Shown piece after piece: positions 33,241 through 40,997 of a DNA stretch of 41,832 nucleotides (positions are counted from its first letter, which is position 1; every line of letters begins with the position of its first letter). A program made the position numbers and the translations under genes. Location: NCBI GenBank assembly GCA_028819255.1, contig JAPPMB010000131.1, positions 1-41,832 of the forward strand. The letters run 5' to 3'. The stretch comes from Bryobacterales bacterium (GTDB lineage Bacteria; Acidobacteriota; Terriglobia; Bryobacterales; UBA6623). The notes beneath the pieces were generated by a model that worked only from the letters and a program-made list of their open reading frames with translations, was not told the origin of the DNA and did not search any database.

Positions 33241-34230
33241 TCAGAACCGCTCCATCGAGGCGCCAAGCGAATCCAGGATCGCTTCACTCTCCCGAATCAC
33301 GAACGGGTCCGACTCCCGCTCGATCAGTTCCTGCAGCGGCCCCGCCATGTCGCGGTCGGCGTGCTCGCGCAGCAACTGGATGGCGTGGCCCCGCATGCCT
33401 GCACTGGGATCCTGCAGCAGCGTCTTGACCAGCGCCTGCCGGACATCCGAGCGGCCGGCGAAGTCCTGGACCGCCTCCAAGGCCTTCAGCCGGACGCCGA
33501 GATCCTCATCTTCGAGCATGGTGCGCAACAGCGCCTCGCGCACCTCCGTCTCGGCGGCATGCTCCCGCAGCGCGTCGAGCGACGTCAGGCGGGCTCCGGC
33601 GTGGGACTGGTGCACGGAGTCGAGGAGAATGTCGCGAATCGCTGGATCGGACGACCTGCCGCTGATCACCGTGCGCTCCTCGACCACGATCTGGACCTGG
33701 CCGCCGACCGGGTCGAGACGAACGGTCTCGATCCCGGTCAGCGTGCGGTCGGCATCGGAGGAAACGAACTTGCCGCCGGCGGAACGCTGTGAGCCAAGGG
33801 TCTCGAAGACGGGGCCGGACTCCAGCCCGCGTCCGGCAAGGAATCCGGCCGCCAGCATCAACGCGGCGGTCGCGGCCTGCCAGACGAGCGGCCGCGCTGA
33901 GAACACCCGAGTCAGGGCACCCACCGCGGAACGGACCCGGAGAACTGGAGAGAAACGCCGCCGCGGGCGGGGAAGATCCGTGATGGCCAGGTCGAGCCCG
34001 TAGCGGCATTCCTCCAGCAGGGAATCCATGTCGGAGCCAATCCCGCCGTCGCCCAGCGCCAGGAGGAACTCCCGCTCTTCCTCGAACAAGGCCCGGAACG
34101 CAGGGTCTTCGTCCTTGCAGCGCTCGATCTCGATTCGCTCGGGCAAGCCAAGCTCACCATAGAGGTAGAGTCGAATGCGCTGCCGCAGCAGCTCGCTCTC
34201 GATCAGGGCGCGCCTGTCACCTCCGGACAT
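33241..34230 (-). CDS. Membrane protein: anti-sigma-like N-terminus plus HEAT repeats
   Basis: 329 residues from ATG 34230, preceded by AAGGAG seven bases upstream inside the sigma gene, which it overlaps by 14 bases. The cytosolic N-terminus (LYLYGELGLPERIEIERCKD, DPAFRALFEEEREFLLAL) has the shape of a zf-HC2 anti-sigma domain but keeps a single Cys and lacks the His/Cys zinc set. One membrane helix follows at ~155-175 (WQAATAALMLAAGFLAG). The outside part holds HEAT-type helical pairs (ALREHAAETEVREALLRTML, EDLGVRLKALEAVQDFAGRS, PSAGMRGHAIQLLREHADRD). This is probably a membrane anti-sigma factor that senses something outside. The role rests on gene order and architecture. Confidence 0.8.
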   Translation of the reverse strand: MSGGDRRALIESELLRQRIRLYLYGELGLPERIEIERCKDEDPAFRALFEEEREFLLALGDGGIGSDMDSLLEECRYGLDLAITDLPRPRRRFSPVLRVRSAVGALTRVFSARPLVWQAATAALMLAAGFLAGRGLESGPVFETLGSQRSAGGKFVSSDADRTLTGIETVRLDPVGGQVQIVVEERTVISGRSSDPAIRDILLDSVHQSHAGARLTSLDALREHAAETEVREALLRTMLEDEDLGVRLKALEAVQDFAGRSDVRQALVKTLLQDPSAGMRGHAIQLLREHADRDMAGPLQELIERESDPFVIRESEAILDSLGASMERF

Positions 34231-34885
34231 CGAGCAACTCCTTGCGCAGCTTCTTGTGTGCCCGGAAAAGGCATTGCTTGGCGGAGTCCTCGCTGATCGA
34301 ACAGGCATTCCCGATCTCTCTCAGCCGCATGCCCTCGTAGTGCCGTAGTGTGAAGACTACGCGCTCCCTGTCGGAGAGCCGGTCGAGCGCCCTTTCCACC
34401 CGTCGCGAGATCTCTCCGCTGCCGGCCACCCTGTCCGGAGCGCTCGAAGGGCGGGCGTCGGTCGCCTTGTCCAGGGGCGAGAGCCTGGGCGTGTCTCCCG
34501 ACTCGAACGTCGTGAATTCCCGGCGGGCCTTGCGACGGCGCAGCTGGTCCAGGCAGGTATTTGTGGTGATGCGGTAGAGCCAGGTGTGGAAGCGACACTG
34601 GAACCGGAACGTGTGGAGCTTCCTGTAGACCTTCAGGAAGGCGTCCTGATAGGCGTCCTGGGCGTCGTCGGGCGACCTCAAGATGCGCATAGCGATGCGG
34701 AGCACGCTGCGATCGTACAGCCGCACCAATTCCGAGAACGCCTCCCGGTCGCCGCCCTGGGCAGCCTCGACGAGTTGCCGCTCAGCCCGGTCCGGGGAGG
34801 TGGCCTTCACCGCCAGGCCAATCGACTGGGCATTTGCCAACTCCACCTCGCCTTTGCCTTTCTGGTCCGTTTGACGCATCAACAT
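34217..34885 (-). CDS. ECF RNA polymerase sigma factor
   Basis: 222 residues from ATG 34885 (or 34879); the open frame extends upstream but is Arg/Ser-rich and antisense to mnmA. Region 2: AFSELVRLYDRSVLRIAMRI, DDAQDAYQDAFLKVYRKL, TWLYRITTNTCLDQLRRRKA. A Ser/Pro-rich linker follows, then region 4: ALDRLSDRERVVFTLRHYEG, MRLREIGNACSISEDSAKQC, LFRAHKKLRKEL. It directs RNA polymerase to envelope-response promoters. Its stop overlaps the start of the HEAT protein, which probably acts as its anti-sigma factor. It lies 37 bases after mnmA, so basal expression may come by read-through. Confidence 0.93.
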   Translation of the reverse strand: MLMRQTDQKGKGEVELANAQSIGLAVKATSPDRAERQLVEAAQGGDREAFSELVRLYDRSVLRIAMRILRSPDDAQDAYQDAFLKVYRKLHTFRFQCRFHTWLYRITTNTCLDQLRRRKARREFTTFESGDTPRLSPLDKATDARPSSAPDRVAGSGEISRRVERALDRLSDRERVVFTLRHYEGMRLREIGNACSISEDSAKQCLFRAHKKLRKELLDVRR

Positions 34886-34922
34886 CCAGAAACGTGACGC
34901 GAAATCGCGCCATCCATCGCAA

Positions 34923-36035
34923 TCAGCAGATCCAACCGCCGCCCACGACCACATCTCCGTCGTAGAAGACAGCGGCCTGCCCCGGGGTGACCGCGCGTTG
35001 GGGCTTGTCGAACACGACACTGGCTCGGCTGGAGAGGCCGTCGAGTGGAGTGATCTCCGCCCAGGCGGGAACCGAGCGGTACCGGATCTTGACCTGTGCG
35101 CGCAGCCGGGAGGGCGGCGCTTCGAACGGGATCCAGTTCGCATCGCGCACCTCGAAGTCCGTGCGCAGGAGCGACTCGGCAGGCCCGACCACGACGGTGC
35201 GGGTGGCGGGCTGGATCTCGGTGACGTAGACGGGCTTGCCGACAGCGATCCGGAGCCCCCTCCGCTGGCCGACGGTGAATCTGTGAATCCCTCGATGGCG
35301 TCCGAGCACCTCGCCGTTCTCGGCAACCACATCCCCCTCGTCGCCGGAGGTGCTGCCGCCACGCTCCTTCCGGTATCTTTCCACGAAGGCCGCATAGTCT
35401 CCGTTCGGAACGAAACAGATCTCTCGGCTCTCGGGCTTGGATGCGATCCCCAGTCCGAGATCACCGGCCAGTTCGCGGACTTCGCGCTTGCTCATGTCCC
35501 CGAGCGGAAAGCTCGACCGGGCCAGCTGCTCCTGTGTCAATCCGAAGAGGAAGTAGGACTGGTCGCGCGCCTGATCCCTGCCCTTCAGCAGGAGGTGGCG
35601 GCCGGAGTCCGTGTCCCGGTGGATCCGGGCATAGTGGCCGGTGGCGATGGTGCTGGCGCCGACCTGCCTCGCGGTCTCGAGGAAGCGGTCGAACTTGAGA
35701 AAGTTGTTGCACAGAGTGCATGGAATGGGAGTCCGCCCGGCCAGGTAGTCTGCCACGAAGGGCTCGACGACCCTGCGCTCGAAGCTCTCCTCGTAGTTGA
35801 CGACGTAGTAGGGAATCCCGAGGCTCTGCGCCACCCAGCGGGCGTCGTAGACATCGTCGAGCGAGCAACAGCGGCCCGAGGAGCCTCCCTCGGGGATCAG
35901 CTCCGGCAGCCGGCGCTGGTTCCACAGCTGCATCGTCATGCCGACGATCGGCCGGTTCTGAGAGTGCAGCATGGCCGCGACGACGGAAGAATCCACTCCG
36001 CCGCTCATCGCTACGGCTACCGGAGAAGCATGCAC
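34923..36035 (-). CDS. mnmA: tRNA-specific 2-thiouridylase MnmA
   Basis: 370 residues from a GTG start. MnmA puts sulfur on U34 of the tRNAs for Lys, Glu and Gln. The PP-loop AMSGGVDSSVVAAML binds ATP; MQLWNQ and RCCSLDDVYDAR follow. Catalytic Cys in IPCTLCNNFLKF and the persulfide Cys in SREICFVPNGDY are both present, as is the GHYARI motif. The C-terminal barrel is seen in VGQRRGLRI, KIRYRS and VTPGQAAVFYDGDVVVGGG. It follows the M2 peptidase by 21 bases and precedes the sigma factor by 37, on the same strand. The sulfur donor (IscS-type) is not in the window. Confidence 0.96.
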   Translation of the reverse strand: MHASPVAVAMSGGVDSSVVAAMLHSQNRPIVGMTMQLWNQRRLPELIPEGGSSGRCCSLDDVYDARWVAQSLGIPYYVVNYEESFERRVVEPFVADYLAGRTPIPCTLCNNFLKFDRFLETARQVGASTIATGHYARIHRDTDSGRHLLLKGRDQARDQSYFLFGLTQEQLARSSFPLGDMSKREVRELAGDLGLGIASKPESREICFVPNGDYAAFVERYRKERGGSTSGDEGDVVAENGEVLGRHRGIHRFTVGQRRGLRIAVGKPVYVTEIQPATRTVVVGPAESLLRTDFEVRDANWIPFEAPPSRLRAQVKIRYRSVPAWAEITPLDGLSSRASVVFDKPQRAVTPGQAAVFYDGDVVVGGGWIC

Positions 36036-36056
36036 TCCTCTCAGCGTAGCGCGGCG

Positions 36057-37856
36057 CTATTGCCAGCCGACCTCCCTGTCGGCGTTCTGTTCCTGGAGGT
36101 ACCCGACCAGCGGCTCGAAGTACTCCAGCATGGCCTTCGTGGACACTTCGCCGCCGGTCTTCTCCCTGACGACCTCGCGCCAGTCGCGCGTGGCTCCGAG
36201 GCTCAGCAGATCCCACAGGAAGTCGCCGACTTCCTTGTTTCCGTAGTAGTTGCAGTTGCGCGGGTCCTGGCCGAGGATGTTCTTCGCGATGTAGGTGTGC
36301 AGCTGGTACTTCAGGACGAACGCCATTGCGTAGTCGTAGTACTGGGCGGGATCGTCGGTGATGTGTGTCTTCGTGCAGGCGTCGCAGAACTCCTCGCCGC
36401 GAGGCGACGGGGGCGCGATCCCCTGGAAACGGGCCGCATGCTCCCACCAGCGCCGGTTGAACTCCCCGACCGGCAGGTTCTCCTCGTACAGGTCATGTTC
36501 GAAGAAGGACATCGTGCCTGCGGAAAACGGGATGAAGACCACAGCCTGGTCGAGAGCCTCATCGAGCAGCCAGGCGATCTCGTCGATCTCGGCGTCCTCC
36601 TCCAAGAGCCCGATCTCCCTCAGGTAGGCCGGCTGTCGGGCGGCGATTCCGATCAGGTCCCCGATTGCCTCATGGAATGCGCGATTGGCACCACCCCGCA
36701 AGGTCAGGGGGACGTCCGCCGAGGTGTAGGCCAGGTAATAGTAGATGTGTCCCAGTTCGTGGTGCGAGGTCTCGAACCAGCGCCAGTTGTTCTCGACGCT
36801 CATCAGGGACCGGACGTCCTTCTCCAGGTCCATGTGCCAGGCCGACGCATGGGTGTTCTTCTTTCGCTCGGCTCCGGGAGGCAACGGGTATAGATCGGAT
36901 TTCTCATAGAACGACTGCGGCAACGGAGGCATGCCCATCGATGTGTAGAAGGCCTCGGACTGTTTCACAATCCACTCGGGGTCTTTCTCAGCCACCAGAG
37001 AGTCCAGATCGATCCCGCTGCTGAGCCCGGGCCATGCCTGGGCCCATCGGTTCCCGATCCAGTGGGCGGGGATCAGGTCGGGGGGTGCCTCGCCGTAGCG
37101 CTCGGCCAGCTCGTACTTGGTCCAGGTGTGGAGCTGCTCGTACAGGGGCCGGAGGTCGTGGTTGAACCGCTCCATCATGGCCATCATCTCCTCGACAGCC
37201 ATCCCGTAGTCGTCAACCTGCAATGCGAAGAACGAGTCGTAGCCCATTTCCTGCGCCACCTGATTCCGGAGGTCGCGGAGCTTGCCGATCCCTTCCTTGA
37301 GCGCCGGGCCGGTCTGCTTGGCGACGGCCCAGATTTTCCTCCTTTGGGCTTCGTCCGTTGACGTCACCAGGACTTCGTCGATCTGGTTAGGCGTCACGAT
37401 TTCGCGGCAGTCGTCCCCGGACCGTTCCACGCAGAACTCGAAGGAGTCCAGGATCGCGCCCTGCCTGGCCTCCTCCGCCACCCGAGCCGCGACAACCTCC
37501 GGGATCGTGCCCGGATACTCGGCGGCCGACAGCAGGATCCCGCGGAGCTGGCGCTCGGTGACGTCGTCGAGCCGGTCCGTGTCCGCGAGAAGCGCCTTGA
37601 CCGTGTCAATGACCCACGGACTGCCGGCAAAGGCGGCCATCGTCTTCTCGGCGCCGATGCGCTCGCCGACGTGAAGCTCCGTCACATCGGTGGCGGCCTT
37701 CCAGTAGGCTTCCCCCGTGATCGCGTACATCTTCTGGAAGAGGGCGTCGTAGGTGCGGAGAAACTCGTCGGCTCGATCCTGCGGGGTCGGTGAGCAGCCC
37801 GTGATAACGGCCATGGCCACGGCGATCGGGCAAGCGATGAACCTCATAGGCCTCAT
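36057..37856 (-). CDS. M2-family peptidyl-dipeptidase (ACE-like) lipoprotein
   Basis: 599 residues. The N-terminus MRFIACPIAVAMAVITGCSP ends in a lipobox-like ITGC (Cys21), so it is probably a lipoprotein. The M2 zinc site is intact: HHELGH (ligands His366 and His370, Glu367 catalytic) and Glu396 in NRAFHEAIGD. Other family stretches are KNTHASAWHMDLEKDVRSLM and YDYAMAFVLKYQLHTYIAK. The length matches single-domain angiotensin-converting-enzyme-like proteins. It removes dipeptides from peptide C-termini in the periplasm or on the surface, probably for peptide feeding. First gene of the minus-strand run leading to mnmA and the sigma unit. The next stretch upstream is decayed DNA. Confidence 0.93.
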   Translation of the reverse strand: MRPMRFIACPIAVAMAVITGCSPTPQDRADEFLRTYDALFQKMYAITGEAYWKAATDVTELHVGERIGAEKTMAAFAGSPWVIDTVKALLADTDRLDDVTERQLRGILLSAAEYPGTIPEVVAARVAEEARQGAILDSFEFCVERSGDDCREIVTPNQIDEVLVTSTDEAQRRKIWAVAKQTGPALKEGIGKLRDLRNQVAQEMGYDSFFALQVDDYGMAVEEMMAMMERFNHDLRPLYEQLHTWTKYELAERYGEAPPDLIPAHWIGNRWAQAWPGLSSGIDLDSLVAEKDPEWIVKQSEAFYTSMGMPPLPQSFYEKSDLYPLPPGAERKKNTHASAWHMDLEKDVRSLMSVENNWRWFETSHHELGHIYYYLAYTSADVPLTLRGGANRAFHEAIGDLIGIAARQPAYLREIGLLEEDAEIDEIAWLLDEALDQAVVFIPFSAGTMSFFEHDLYEENLPVGEFNRRWWEHAARFQGIAPPSPRGEEFCDACTKTHITDDPAQYYDYAMAFVLKYQLHTYIAKNILGQDPRNCNYYGNKEVGDFLWDLLSLGATRDWREVVREKTGGEVSTKAMLEYFEPLVGYLQEQNADREVGWQ

Positions 37857-37926
37857 TCTCTCTCAGTATTGTCGATGAGCCGATCGCGACTCCTCCAAGA
37901 CTGGAGGCAAGCCTGGAAGGCGACGC

Positions 37927-38137
37927 ATGTCGAGCAAGGAGCGCAGCGCCGAGAAGGCGCTCGGCGAATCCGTCGAGGGCTGATTCTACCGCCTCTCGGT
38001 CGAACGCCTGCCGGAGAACAGCATCCCGCCGGTCCGCGTGGCCGGCGAGCGGGGCGTTCGGCCGGGAGGCCGCCTACGCGCGGTTCTCGCTCGGGCCACG
38101 CCGGCGACTAATGTTCGGGGGCAAGAAGGACGCCTAG
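37927..38137 (+). pseudogene. Decayed small gene
   Basis: ATG 37927 opens MSSKERSAEKALGESVEG, hits an in-frame TGA at 37981, continues in the same frame with FYRLSVERLPENSIPPVRVA, and then needs a frameshift near 38045-38055 to reach AFGREAAYARFSLGPRRRLM and the stop at 38135-38137. The pieces look like coding sequence broken by one nonsense codon and one frameshift. A further protein-like scrap (SLAMLRYNRHGRTLVLEALD) follows near 38275-38335. I do not recognise the family. Confidence 0.45.
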
Positions 38138-38447
38138 GCGATTGAGACCGCGCCGGAGTTCCGAGCCCCGTACTCCCGACACCACTGTCGACCTGGCGCT
38201 GCTGATCGGCGGCTGGGGCGCCCACGGGGGCGCGCCTCACGCATTGGCGGCCCCGGGAGTATCAGCAAACAGACGAGCCTGGCGATGCTGAGATACAACC
38301 GGCACGGGCGGACCCTCGTGCTGGAAGCGCTCGATCCGTGTTCACCTCATCTGGAGCAATCGTCACGCGTGAGCGAGGAGGCCGGAGGCACGGTGTGCAG
38401 AGCTCTGGGGCTCGCACCACCGGATACCCGAGAATAGTGGGCTGCGG
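38138..38447. other. Intergenic region before the split protease
   Basis: About 310 bases with no intact gene, only the scrap noted near 38275-38335. It should hold the promoter of the protease gene, but no clear boxes were seen. Confidence 0.4.
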
Positions 38448-40142
38448 ATGAAGATTCGAACCGCATGGATCGCGAAGTTGCTGCTGCCCGGGGCCGCGCT
38501 GGCGGCACCGGATGAAATCAGGCTGCCGCCGCCGGAGGAGGCCAGGCAGGATCCCGGCTTCCACTGGGTCGGCCGGACACGGCCGCTGCCAGAGACGATC
38601 GCAGGCGAATGGAGCTGGACGCCGGACGGACGCCGCGTCTGGCGGGCCCGGTTGCGCGCATCGGGTGCGCGCGCGCTGCGCCTGCGCTTCGAGAGCTTTT
38701 CGATGCCCGGCGAAGTGCTTCTCTACGGGGAAGGCCGCGACGAGACGGCGGCAGGCCCCTACGGCGGCGGCGGGCCGCATCGGGACGGCGGGTTCTGGAG
38801 CGGGTTGGTGCCCGGCGAGGCGGTGACCGTCGAGTACCTCCCCGCCGAGTCGGTGCCCGCCGTCGACGCACTGCCGTTCCAGCTGCAAGCGCTGGCCCGG
38901 ATCGACAGCCCCCAGCTTCCGCTTCCCTCCACGCCGCGGAAGCCGTCCGGCCCGCCGCCGCGTGCGATCGCGGGCTGCCACCTCGATGCGTCCTGCTTTC
39001 CCGAAGTGGAAGACCGGGCGAATCCGGGTGTAGTGCTGGTCTATGTGACCCTGGGGCAAGGCTCGTACAGCTGCACGGGTTTTCTGATCAATCCAACGTT
39101 CGAGAGCGACAGGACGCTGTTGCTGATGACGGCCGGCCATTGCATTGACACGGCCGAGAAGGCGCGGGACGCGGCATTCCTGTGGCGTTACCAGACGGAG
39201 GAGTGCTAGGGCGACCCCGACTGGAAGCGCTGGAAGACCCGCCCCGTGTGGACTACCGGGGCACGGTTGCTCGTGTCGCGAGCCGACGACCGCTACGACT
39301 TCGCGCTGCTCGCGCTGGATCGGAACAACCTACGGGGCGTGGGCGGACTCGGCGAATTGGTCTGGTGGCCGCGGCTGCCGCGCATCGGACAGGAGGTCTT
39401 CACCGTCGGCCATCCCGTCGGCGGCTACAAGCGAGCCGCGGTCGGAACGGTCGTGCCCTTTCGGTGGCGAGGCTTGAGCAGCAGCGGCTTCGGGACCGTG
39501 CAGTGGCGCCGAGGGACGACCGAGGGCGGGTCGTCCGGCTCGCCGCTGCTGGCGCGCTATGACGGGCAAGACTATGTCGTGGGCGTGGTGGCCGGGAACA
39601 ACACGACTCCCGGCCGCCCGGATCAGAACTCTCGCTGGGGGCCGAGTTGCGACCCCGGCCGACGGACGGCCTTCGGCCGCTTCGACGCGATCCACGACGT
39701 CATCGAGGACTACCTCGAGAACGAGCCGGACAGCGGGGCGCCAGCCGAGTCCGAAACCGTGACCGTTGCGGTTGCACTGGGCACCACCGGCGAGAGCGTG
39801 ACCTTGCGGCAGAGTGTCTCCGGGGCCTGGTGGCTGGGCGGCAAGCCTGTGGTCAGCGGGACCACGGAGGTCCAAGCGAGCAACGGCTACGTCTACAGGC
39901 TTGTTCTGGAAACCGATGCTCGCGGAGGCATTACGTGGAGTGCACAGTTCGTGCCTGTCCGCGTGACCGTCCGCCTCGGGCAGAGCACCTACAGGATCCA
40001 GCTGACGCAGGCGGAGGACGGCACGTGGCGGCACGGCTCGAAGGAGGCCACCGAAGGGATGATCGTCATCACCCCCGACAGCAAGCGTTACCGGTTGAGC
40101 ATGGCGAGCGGGGTGTGGGTCGCCACGGAAGTGAGCGACTAG
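38448..40142 (+). pseudogene. Trypsin-like serine protease split by one in-frame TAG
   Basis: 564 codons in one frame, broken only by TAG at 39207-39209 (codon 254). Signal peptide (WIAKLLLPGAALAA), a pre-domain, then a chymotrypsin-fold domain with all three catalytic residues: His231 in LLMTAGHC, Asp284 in DRYDFALLALD, and Ser363 in EGGSSGSPLL. The nonsense codon falls between His and Asp, so the first 253 residues alone are dead. The C-terminus holds two repeats of a beta module (VTVAVALGTTGESVTLRQ, GAWWLGGKPVVSGTTEVQAS, and VTVRLGQSTYRIQLTQAEDG). Everything after the stop remains intact, so the mutation is recent, is read through, or is a sequence error. A 300-codon open frame from about 39246 covers the second part. 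Confidence 0.82.
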
Positions 40143-40393
40143 GCTGAACCGTCTTCGGCCGCGCGGTACCCGTCGACAGGCTGCTGCAGGATGTCGTGAG
40201 CTTGCCGCCGCAACCCTCGTTGGGCTCCGAGGCGCACTTCCTGCCAAGCGCAGGCCTGGACTGCACCGAAATCGAACCCCGGCATCAGATCCCCTTCTCG
40301 GAATCCCGGAATCCTCAGGCGATCTGCCGACGAGGAGCGCATGCCGAACAGGTGGGCGGCCCCGGGGGGCCAGGTGATGGCGAGGACGTGAGA

Positions 40394-40798
40394 CTAGGGC
40401 AGGTTGAGCTGCCAGCTGACACCGAACTTGTCCTGAACCCAACCCAACCGCTTGCTGAAACCGTAGTTGTCAAGGGGCATGAGGGCCATTCCCGCGTCAA
40501 CCAGGGAGTTGAAAGCCGAATCAGGCTCGTCTTCGGACTCGCATTCAACGTATAGGGAGATTGCGGGGGTGAACGTGAACTTGCGGGGGTAGACGCTGTC
40601 CATCGCCCTGACTTCGCAACCGTTCAGCAGGAAGCGCGCCATCCTGACCGTCCACTCGGGCCCGGTTTCGCCAGGACCGTACCGATCGATCCCCAAGATT
40701 TCGGAGTCCTCGAACAACGAGACGTAATGGTGGACCGCCTCGGCCGCCTTTCGGTGCTGCTCACCCGTAAACAACAGGAACGGACTGAATCGTCTCAT
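40394..40798 (-). CDS. VOC-superfamily (PhnB/glyoxalase-like) protein
   Basis: 134 residues from ATG 40798 (RRFSPFLLFTGEQHRKAAEA); residues in the longer upstream frame are not family-like. Typical PhnB/3-demethylubiquinone-methyltransferase-like pattern: a first strand, HHYVSLFEDSEILGIDRYGP, a middle strand with VRMARFLLNGCEVRAMDS, AISLYVECESEDEPDSAFNS, and the end GWVQDKFGVSWQLNLP. Members bind a metal and small substrates, some relating to resistance or dioxygenation; the substrate here is not predictable. It is convergent with the split protease and divergent, over about 200 bases, from the haloperoxidase-like gene. Confidence 0.85.
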   Translation of the reverse strand: MRRFSPFLLFTGEQHRKAAEAVHHYVSLFEDSEILGIDRYGPGETGPEWTVRMARFLLNGCEVRAMDSVYPRKFTFTPAISLYVECESEDEPDSAFNSLVDAGMALMPLDNYGFSKRLGWVQDKFGVSWQLNLP

Positions 40799-40997
40799 CG
40801 ATACTGGCGTAGCATCTGCCGCTCGGGTCTGCTGGGCGAACCCGGCGCAGACCTCTCCACCCCGTCCCGGCAGCACGGTGCCTCGCGGTACACTGCTAGC
40901 AGGCACGGAATCCGGGGCACCCTTCCGCGGTAATTCAAGATCCGGGAGGCAGTTCTGGGCTCTGAGCCGTCTTCGGCTTCGTCGCAGACCTCAAGCT

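Noticed and set aside
31386..33428. Plus-strand frame of 680 codons
   Set aside because: Antisense to the PDZ and DUF4097 genes; composition is Asp/Arg/Gly-rich noise.
34998..36893. Plus-strand frame of 631 codons
   Set aside because: Antisense to mnmA and the M2 peptidase, both certain.
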